From NCBI RefSeq assembly GCF_902167145.1, contig NC_050097.1, positions 142,439,982-142,503,981 on the forward strand: 64,000 nucleotides of DNA, written 5' to 3'. Origin of the DNA: Zea mays. Taxonomy: Eukaryota; Streptophyta; Magnoliopsida; Poales; Poaceae. Position 1 is the first letter of the stretch. Every line of letters starts with the position of its first letter. The notes under the pieces were generated by a model that worked only from the letters and a program-made list of their open reading frames with translations, did no database searches and was not told where the DNA came from. Below, one piece after another: positions 58,201-64,000 of this stretch. A program made the position numbers and the translations under genes.

Positions 58201-58759
58201 CCTTCCATTTTTGAAGTGTGATTGGCACTATATCTCTAACAGTAGCCCCGCAGGAATTTCGAAACTTTGTAACCACGTCAAGTGGTTCTTCAGGAAACCC
58301 CTCTGCATTTAGTTTTGTTACATACATAACTGCACCTTCTTTCATCTGATTTGGACCTCGTCGCCCTCGTTTCCGCTTATGTGAAACGGATGATTCAGGC
58401 ATCGGAGCATCCTCCGTGTTTCGTGTAGAAGATGCATCCTCTTTCTTCTCTTCATTTGAAATCTATATAGTGAAAAAATTAATGGCCTTTCATATATGAA
58501 CATTATTTTACAATATAGTCGGCATATTTCTATTTACCTCTTCATCGTTGGGAATATAGTCGGCATCAAGCTCATCTGATGTTTTTTTCTTCCTTGGAGG
58601 TATAGGAGTACAAGGATTGTCGTCACTAGAACTATCCTCCCCGTTCCCTTCACCGGAGCTGCTCGTTGTCTGCCATTCAAGTTTGGTCGCGTCTTCATCA
58701 ACTTTGTTAGACACACCGGTGCAGACCACATCCATACTAGGCTGCTCGTTGTCTGCCAT
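55245..58759 (-). pseudogene. TNPA-like (PF03004-type) plus Ulp1/C48 protease gene of the CACTA, six exons, one frameshift
   Basis: Exons on minus: 58759-58538, 58462-56330, 56244-55987, 55902-55792, 55710-55536, 55439-55245, joined by GT-AG introns in consistent phases. MADNEQPSMDVVCTGVS starts exon 1. Exon 2 has the En/Spm-type region (GATVRDIVPITLQKWKDLDE, KLLHPELVGEV), then ALGNPEHTGRARG and a long linker. The C-terminal exons form a Ulp1-like cysteine protease: LHHF joins to DHYICIMIW (His), VVVFDSLRM (Asp), KQPPG (Gln) and LCGYYVCEW (Cys), so the catalytic set is complete. The frame shifts at an eight-base T run (57670-57677 plus; A run in the gene). It would act in the nucleus on SUMO-like conjugates or process the transposase; the substrate is unknown. 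Confidence 0.85.
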
Positions 58760-58944
58760 TCAAGCTGGTTCCATCGATAAAGGGATATACTGTTAGTCTG
58801 ATATACTGGTTCCATCAATAAGGGAACTTGGAGAAAAGGTGATTCAAAAGAAATCGAGCCGAAACCCCCCTACGGGGCAGGATCGGGTCGGGAAGCAAGC
58901 TCGCAGATAGAAGGGCACTTTCCAATGCAGTTAGACAGAGAAGG
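58760..58944. other. Spacer upstream of the TNPA/Ulp1 coding start
   Basis: No frame supported. It includes a short repeated phrase (GGTTCCATCGATAA and GGTTCCATCAATAA). It probably belongs to the 5' untranslated part or an intron of the minus-strand gene driven from the palindromic promoter. Confidence 0.4.
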
Positions 58945-59990
58945 CATGGCTGTGATGTTATAATGCTGAAGGACCCCAAGAAGAGATTATGCCCTATAGT
59001 CTACCACCTCTCGTTATTTGTGGGCTTCACCGAGGGCGGGAAACATTTGGTGACATCAAACGACCTTCGGGCTGGGGACGTCTGCGAGCTTGTTAAGGGG
59101 CCAGACGATGGTGAGCCGGTGTACTCTGTCCGGATGTGTGGTCACAAAATTTAAAGCCGCCCCGGCTTCATCTGTGTGCTTCTCTTCTCTTATGTCGGCT
59201 ACTAAGATCACTTAGCACCCCACCTAAGAGAAGAGAAGCACACACATGCACCCGGGACAACTTTTAATTTTGTGACCACACATCCGGACATAGTACACCG
59301 GCTCAACATCGTCTGGCCTCTTAACAAGCTCGTAGACGTCTTCAGCCCGAAGGTCGTTTGATATCACCAAATGTTTCCAGCCATCGGTGAAGCCCACAAA
59401 TAACGGGAGGTGGTAGACTACAGGGCTTAATCTCTTCTTGGGGTCCTTCAGCATTATAACATCACAGCCATGCTGAAGGACCCCAAGAAGAGATTAAGCC
59501 CTGTAGGACCCCAAGAAGAGATTAAGCCCTGTAGTCTACCACCTCCCGTTATTTGTGGGCTTCACCGAGGGCGGGAAACATTTGGTGACATCAAACGACC
59601 TTCGGGCTGGGGACGTCTGCGAGCTTGTTAAGGGGCCAGACGATGGTGAGCCGGTGTACTCTGTCTGGATGTGTGGTCACAAAATTTAAAGCCGCCCCGG
59701 CTTCATCTGTGCGCTTCTCTTCTCTTATGTCGGCTACTAAGATCACTTAGCACCCCACCTAAGAGAAGAGAAGCACACACATGCAGCCGGGGCAGCTTTA
59801 AATTTTGTGACCACACATCCGGACATAGTACACCGGCTCACCATCGTCTGGCCCCTTAACAAGCTCGCAGACGTCTTCAACCCGAAGGTCGTTTGCTATC
59901 ACCAAATGTTTCCAGCCATCGGTGAAGCCCACAAATAACGGGAGGTGGTAGACTACAGGACTTAATCTCTTCTTGGGGTCCGCCGATTCA
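58945..59990. repeat. Tandem pair of inverted repeats of a B3-domain-like fragment
   Basis: Four ~240-base copies alternate in orientation: plus (58945-59191), minus (59225-59471), plus (59472-59732), minus (59757-59990). The two spacers are alike (GTCGGCTACTAAGATCACTT), so an inverted repeat was itself duplicated. Each copy encodes VVYHLPLFVGFTDGWKHLVI-type sequence with NDLR and DVCELVKGPDD, resembling the C-terminal half of a plant B3 DNA-binding domain. A transcript through it would fold into long hairpins. The third copy has a 28-base internal duplication. The B3 link is by pattern only. Confidence 0.75.
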
Positions 59991-60016
59991 GGCATTCCGC
60001 CGATGCCATTCTCCAT
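59798..60016 (-). pseudogene. B3-domain-like fragment, outermost copy with an extra N-terminus
   Basis: The fourth copy carries 14 extra codons (MENGIGGMPESADP) before DPKKRLSPVVYHLP, so it is probably closest to the source sequence. It ends HKI and a stop. Short (72 codons) and without a full B3 domain, it is unlikely to be functional alone. Confidence 0.45.
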
Positions 60017-60286
60017 ATAAGTCCCAAACAGAGAATAGGGATGAGGTAGTCAAGATTGTAGGCGCTAGTGCTCAACTACTAGCATCTATAGATATGGACA
60101 CAAGTCCAAATTTGGTGCTACTCGGCACCATCGATATCACTAGAAAAAAAATACATCAAAGAGATCCACTTCCCAATAGTACTCAAAGATAGTTCATTGA
60201 CTTGACACTCTCTAAGTGGTTCATACAAAATACATTCTCTCTAAGAGTGAAACCTACGATACTCATATCGTGTTGTTTAGGACTAA

Positions 60287-60665
60287 ACATCAACAACCCC
60301 TTGACTGGTCGCTATCATACTCAATTCCAAAATATTTTTCCAATATGTCGGCTTGAGTAAGCAGATCTGGGCTTGGGAGTTCCTCCAAATCATGTGTAGC
60401 TTCATCATCTTCAGCATATTGCAGGGCTTCATCTTGAATAATTTTAGCCCTCTTGGAGTCAGCAACTTTTTGATGGACAGAGCACACTTCTCAAGCATGT
60501 CGCATACATCTCCAATTTAAAACAAAGTGGTCTTAAGTGTGTACACTGATTCCGGTTCACTAGTATCCACAACCCCATCAGTCACTAGACTGCGAATGAT
60601 GTCAACATGTGTCTCGATGACTCAAACTGAGCTCTCAACCATGTCAAGTGGCTCTTTTTCCATCT
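60287..60665 (-). pseudogene. Unrecognised coding fragment with stops in the CACTA
   Basis: On minus, MEKEPLDMVESSV then TGA, then VIETHVDIIRSLVTDGVVDT and SEPESVYTLKTTLF then TAA, then IGDVCDMLEKCALSIKK. A frame change leads to VADSKRAKIIQDEALQYAED and ILEKYFGIEYDSDQ. The composition is protein-like (acidic, helical) across the breaks, so it looks like a decayed coding exon, either captured from a host gene or an old part of the transposon gene downstream of the divergent promoter. I do not recognise the family. Confidence 0.45.
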
Positions 60666-60937
60666 CTAAAACAGAAAATGGCCATGTCTCACAATCAAAA
60701 TTGAGATCGCAACAAAGGCAGGGATCAGAGGCTTGGAGATGGGGACGGGGACGGCGGAGTTGGGCTCGGGGACGGCGCGGCCTGGCGGGCGCCCAGCTCG
60801 GAGACGGTGGCGCTTGGGCTCGGGCTCGGCGACGGCGTGGCGGGCGCTCACGGCTCGGAGACGGGGACGGGAACGGCGGCGCAGCAGCCTGGCGGCGTAG
60901 TATCAGCTCCGGGCGAAACCTAAACCCTAAGCCACCG
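60666..60937 (-). other. GC-rich leader downstream of the minus-strand promoter
   Basis: Repetitive CCGAGCCCGAG and CCCGTCCCCGTC phrases, about 250 bases, high GC. Probably a 5' untranslated exon of the minus-strand transcript. Frames here are likely chance. Confidence 0.5.
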
Positions 60938-61152
60938 TACCGAGGCTTTTATATAGTAAACACATCACAGGCGGATTTTTAGAAAAACCGCTTGTGATGT
61001 ATAACATCACAAGCGCTTTTCTATTTCGACCGCCTGTGATATGTAAACTTCACAGGCGGTCCAAATAGAAAACCGCTAGTGATGTTATACATCACAAGCG
61101 GTTTTTCTAAAAATCCGCCTGTGATGTGTATGTAGTATAAAAGGCTCGGTGG
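60938..61152. promoter_or_regulatory. Palindromic divergent promoter of the CACTA element
   Basis: A near-perfect inverted repeat of about 100 bases per arm with a 10-base spacer (61040-61049). Left arm motif order from outside: CGAGGC, CTTTTATATAG, CACATCACAGGCGG, AAAACCGCTTGTGATG. The right arm is the reverse complement. Each arm ends in a TATA box pointing outward: CTATATAAAAG on minus at 60947-60957, TAGTATAAAAGG on plus at 61133-61144. The CACAGGCGG motif is the same as in the subterminal repeats, so the transposon's own DNA-binding protein could bind here and control both genes. Confidence 0.8.
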
Positions 61153-61660
61153 TTCCAGCGCAGGAACCCTAACTTCCGGAGCCCGACACGCCGCTAGGCT
61201 GCGCACTACTGTAGCGGCGGCAGATTTTTTTGATCTACGGGGAGAAGGTTTTGTTTTTGATTTTCAGGCTTGATTTCAAGAGTTTATGCATATATATGAT
61301 CTCCGTTTGTTTTCTTTCTCATTTTGATACGATTTTTTGCCTCAATTTTGTAATATAGACCGGAATTGAAGAAAAACTCAGGAATTCCAAGATTTGGACT
61401 TGTAGTTGATCTAATTTAAAGATTTTTTTTGAAGAGTTGTCTCACCTCAAGGTACCTATATTGCTGCAATCTTGTTTCATTTTCATGCACATTAATTCGT
61501 TCATGATTTAGGGATTAAATTCAATTAATTAGGGATATTTTAAAAATTTTTTGTCTCATGTGCTAGGTACATCTCGATATGATCTTGTTTCACTTTCATG
61601 AACATTTATTTTTTTCATGTTACATCTCGATATTGACGTTAATCAATATAGGGATAGGTA
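61153..61660 (+). other. Leader of the TNP2 gene
   Basis: About 500 bases between the plus-strand TATA box and the ATG at 61661. AT-rich after 61210 with TTTTTCATG-type repeats; AAGGTACC (61451) and TAGGTACA (61565) are donor-like, so it may contain an intron. No coding frame. Confidence 0.6.
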
Positions 61661-64000
61661 ATGGACCGAGGTTGGATGTACAATGTGCCAAGACCACATC
61701 CGTCGTACATTCGAAATTTGAGAAGCTTTATTGAAGCGGCCAACAAGCACGCGAATTTGCGAAAGAGCAAGGAGATATTATGTTCGTGCATCGATTGTGA
61801 TAATAAGATAGCCTGGAGAGATATAGGAGTAATCCAATCACATCTGCTAAAAAGAGGGTTTAAAAACAATTACACGATATGGTCAGAACATGGTGAGTTG
61901 GATCCGTGTGAAGTGCCTGGTAATGACGAGAGAGTTGTCGGAATTTTAGATCTTAAAGTTGATGGTAAAGTGGATAATGTGGATGCTAATCAAGATTTTG
62001 AAGAATTTGATTGTGAAGAGATGTTGCGCCATATGGAACCAGAAATGTTAAGTTCTGTGGGATCGCAGAAAGGGCTATCTAAAATGGAGGGACTGGAAAG
62101 TGGCTCAAAAGAACCTTTATATGATGAATCAAAGGGTTGTGACAAAGAGTTTACTACACTGCGTACAGTTCTAGAACTTCTGAAGTTGAAGGCTAGCGCC
62201 GGATGGTCTGATACTAGCTTCACAGATCTTTTGAATTTTCTGTCTCAATTACTACCAAAACCCAACAAACTACCAACAAGCACTTATAAAGCGAAGAAGC
62301 TTATATCTCCCATAGCTCTGGGTGTGCAAAAAATTCATGCATGTCCGAACCGTTGTATTCTGTATCGTGGCGATTTTGAGAACGCATCAAGATGCCCAGT
62401 TTGCAATGTCAGTCGATACAAGAAGAGCTACAATCAAGACTGTGTAAAAAAATTCCCGAAGAAAAATAAAAACAAGAAATCCACTATTGGACCTGAAAGT
62501 GACGATGACACTTTTGATGACATGGATGGGAAAAAGAAGTCAAAGAACCCAGCTTTGGTGATGTGGTATCTTCCAGTAATTGATCGCTTAAAACGTTTGT
62601 TCTCAAACCCTAGGGAGGCTGATCTTATGCGTTGGTATGCTGAAAATTGCAAGCAGAATAACAAACAGATTCGACACCCTGCTGATGCATCACAATGGAA
62701 AAATTTCGATCTTATGTATCCTGAGTTTGCCAAAGAAACCAGAAATGTAAGATTTGCTTTGGGTACAGACGGAATGAATCCATTTGGTGAAAAAAGAAGT
62801 GTACATAGCACCTGGCCCGTGACTTTAACGATGTACAACCTTCCATCATGGCTGTGTCACAAAAGAAAGTATATTATGTTGACTATTCTTATTCAAGGTC
62901 CGAAATCAGCTGGTGTTGATATTGATGTGTTCCTAGAACCTCTTATGGAAGATATGACAAAGCTTTGGAATGAAGGAGTTAGAATATGGGATGAGTATTG
63001 CCGTGAGTATTTCAACTTAAGAGCAATTATATTTGTTACCATCCATGATTCTCCCGGTGGCGCCACACTATCAGGGCAAAATACTAAAGGAAAGAATGGT
63101 TGTGTAGTTTGCGTCGATGGAACTGCTTCCATGTACCTTAAATCATCCAAGAAGTTGGTGTTCATGGGACACAGACGGTTCTTGATGAAGCAGCATAAGT
63201 ACCGAAAGATGAAAGAGGAATTTAACAATCAACTGGAAAGTGAAGGTGCACCAAAGCCTTATAGTGGGAAACTTGTTTTTGAAATTGTAAAGAACATTCA
63301 TGTTGTATTCGGAAAGGGAAAAAACAAAGGAGAAAAGAGAAAGAGAACTGACCCTTCAACTTACACAACTTTCAAGAAGCAATCAATATTTTTCAAGTAC
63401 CTCCCATGCTGGAAGGATATGGAAATTTGCCACAGCATTGATTTGATGCATGTAACAAAAAATGTTTTTGACAGCATCATTGGAACCTTGCTGGGCATGC
63501 CGAGTAAGACAAAAGACGGACTTAAATCACGCAATGATCTAGTAGATCTTCAAATCAGACCAGAACTTCATCCAGTGGATAGTGGCAAAGGGAAGCCTTA
63601 CCTCCCCCCAGCTAGCTACAACTTGTCAGTTGAGGAGAGAACAAAGATTTGCAAATGTTTGCGTGGGGTCAAAGTGCCCACAGGTTTCTCATCCAATATC
63701 AGCAGACTAGTCAGGATGAAGGACTTGTCTCTATTTGGCTACAACTCTCATGACTGCCATGTGATGATGACGGTGTTCCTCCCAATTGCGGTAAGAGCCC
63801 TCGAAACAGAGCATGTCAAAGTTGTCATCACACGCTTGTGTTACTTTTTCAATGCGGTTTCACAAAAAGTAATAGCTTTAGAAGACTTGGACTATCTAAA
63901 GGCATACATCATCGAGACTATGTGCAAGCTTGAAATGTGTTTTCCTCCATCATTTTTTGATATGCAAGTACACCTAATCATACATCTCGTGGATCAGATA
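61661..64000 (+). CDS. TNP2-type CACTA transposase, N-terminal 780 codons, continues past window
   Basis: An open frame from ATG at 61661 to the window end with no stop. The start MDRGWMYNVPRPHPSYIRNL begins a transposase-associated domain (about residues 1-80, with CSCIDCDNK and YTIWSEHGE). A TNP2 core follows (about 270-560): RCPVCNVSRY, ADASQWKNFDLMYPEF, the highly conserved ALGTDGMNPFG with acidic residue D370, WPVTLTMYNLPSWLC, then SPGGATLSGQNTKGKNGC and CHSIDLMHVTKNVFDSIIG. It cuts and joins transposon ends in the nucleus. Uninterrupted length suggests it may still be functional. It is driven from the palindromic promoter, divergent to the Ulp1 gene. Confidence 0.92.
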   Translation, partial: MDRGWMYNVPRPHPSYIRNLRSFIEAANKHANLRKSKEILCSCIDCDNKIAWRDIGVIQSHLLKRGFKNNYTIWSEHGELDPCEVPGNDERVVGILDLKVDGKVDNVDANQDFEEFDCEEMLRHMEPEMLSSVGSQKGLSKMEGLESGSKEPLYDESKGCDKEFTTLRTVLELLKLKASAGWSDTSFTDLLNFLSQLLPKPNKLPTSTYKAKKLISPIALGVQKIHACPNRCILYRGDFENASRCPVCNVSRYKKSYNQDCVKKFPKKNKNKKSTIGPESDDDTFDDMDGKKKSKNPALVMWYLPVIDRLKRLFSNPREADLMRWYAENCKQNNKQIRHPADASQWKNFDLMYPEFAKETRNVRFALGTDGMNPFGEKRSVHSTWPVTLTMYNLPSWLCHKRKYIMLTILIQGPKSAGVDIDVFLEPLMEDMTKLWNEGVRIWDEYCREYFNLRAIIFVTIHDSPGGATLSGQNTKGKNGCVVCVDGTASMYLKSSKKLVFMGHRRFLMKQHKYRKMKEEFNNQLESEGAPKPYSGKLVFEIVKNIHVVFGKGKNKGEKRKRTDPSTYTTFKKQSIFFKYLPCWKDMEICHSIDLMHVTKNVFDSIIGTLLGMPSKTKDGLKSRNDLVDLQIRPELHPVDSGKGKPYLPPASYNLSVEERTKICKCLRGVKVPTGFSSNISRLVRMKDLSLFGYNSHDCHVMMTVFLPIAVRALETEHVKVVITRLCYFFNAVSQKVIALEDLDYLKAYIIETMCKLEMCFPPSFFDMQVHLIIHLVDQI

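Larger units (their letters stand above)
54717..64000. mobile_element. CACTA (En/Spm-type) DNA transposon with Ulp1-like protease, right end outside window
   Basis: Begins with a CACTACTACAGGG terminus after GAA, which would be the 3-base target copy. The end is followed by subterminal repeats with the CACAGGCGGTCC motif. Inside are a minus-strand TNPA-like/Ulp1 gene, an inverted-repeat block, a palindromic divergent promoter and a plus-strand TNP2 transposase. The other terminal repeat is not in the window. It inserted after element E, because it splits E's LTR. Confidence 0.9.

Noticed and set aside
58508..58818. Second frame MMEPVYQTNSISLYRWNQ overlapping exon 1 of the Ulp1/TNPA gene
   Set aside because: Exon 1 in the other frame joins exon 2 in phase through a good GT-AG intron; the overlapping frame does not.
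1..64000. tRNA, rRNA, CRISPR arrays or bacterial-type operons
   Set aside because: None seen. The spaced palindromes in the copia LTRs are not CRISPR-like because spacers are irregular and the repeats are in promoters of retrotransposons.

Overview
This window looks like an intergenic retrotransposon block from a large grass genome, most likely maize (Zea mays) or a close relative. The evidence is LTR families with maize-type sequence: Ji/Opie-like SIRE-clade Ty1-copia, cinful/zeon-like Tat-clade Ty3-gypsy, and a giant-LTR Del/Tekay-type chromovirus, nested deeply in one another. No intact host gene is visible. Family names are from memory of these families, not from a search.

Layout, with element letters used throughout. 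A (1-5400, minus strand) is a gag-only Tat-clade element cut by the left window edge. It sits inside B (5401-8426, minus), an Opie-like copia gag plus 5' LTR. Positions 8427-10148 are non-LTR flank: a GC-rich part, then an AT-rich part with a possible host-gene fragment. C (10149-12389) and D (12390-14023) are decayed Tat-clade fragments. D is broken by E (14024-54716, plus strand), another gag-only element. E contains F (16847-50247, plus), a chromovirus with 4378-bp LTRs. F's 5' LTR contains H (18413-27485, plus), a very young Ji-like copia element. F's pol contains G (35099-44412, minus), a pol-only Tat-clade element. The 3' LTR of E is broken at 54717 by an Ulp1-carrying CACTA transposon that runs off the right edge.

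The nesting is well supported. Target-site duplications match for F (GAGAT), G (TTTAT) and H (AAACC). LTR lengths match exactly: F 4378/4378 after removing H, G 591/591, H 1258/1258. LTR mismatches counted by eye fall with nesting depth: E about 16 in 528, F about 43 in 4378, G 2 in 591, H 2 in 1258.

The most interesting system is a gene carried in antisense by the Tat-clade elements. There are five copies (A, C, D, E, G). Where visible, each has its own TATA box just inside the 3' LTR. The three long copies share two short GT-AG introns at equivalent places. A and E carry gag without pol, G carries pol without gag, and all three share the primer-binding leader and polypurine tract, so they look like a trans-complementing set. 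The CACTA element has a second system: its TNP2 transposase and its TNPA-like/Ulp1 gene are divergently transcribed from a ~215-bp near-perfect palindrome with a TATA box on each arm, built from the same CCGCCTGTGA motif found at the transposon end. It also carries a twice-repeated inverted duplication of a B3-domain-like fragment that would fold into a long hairpin RNA.
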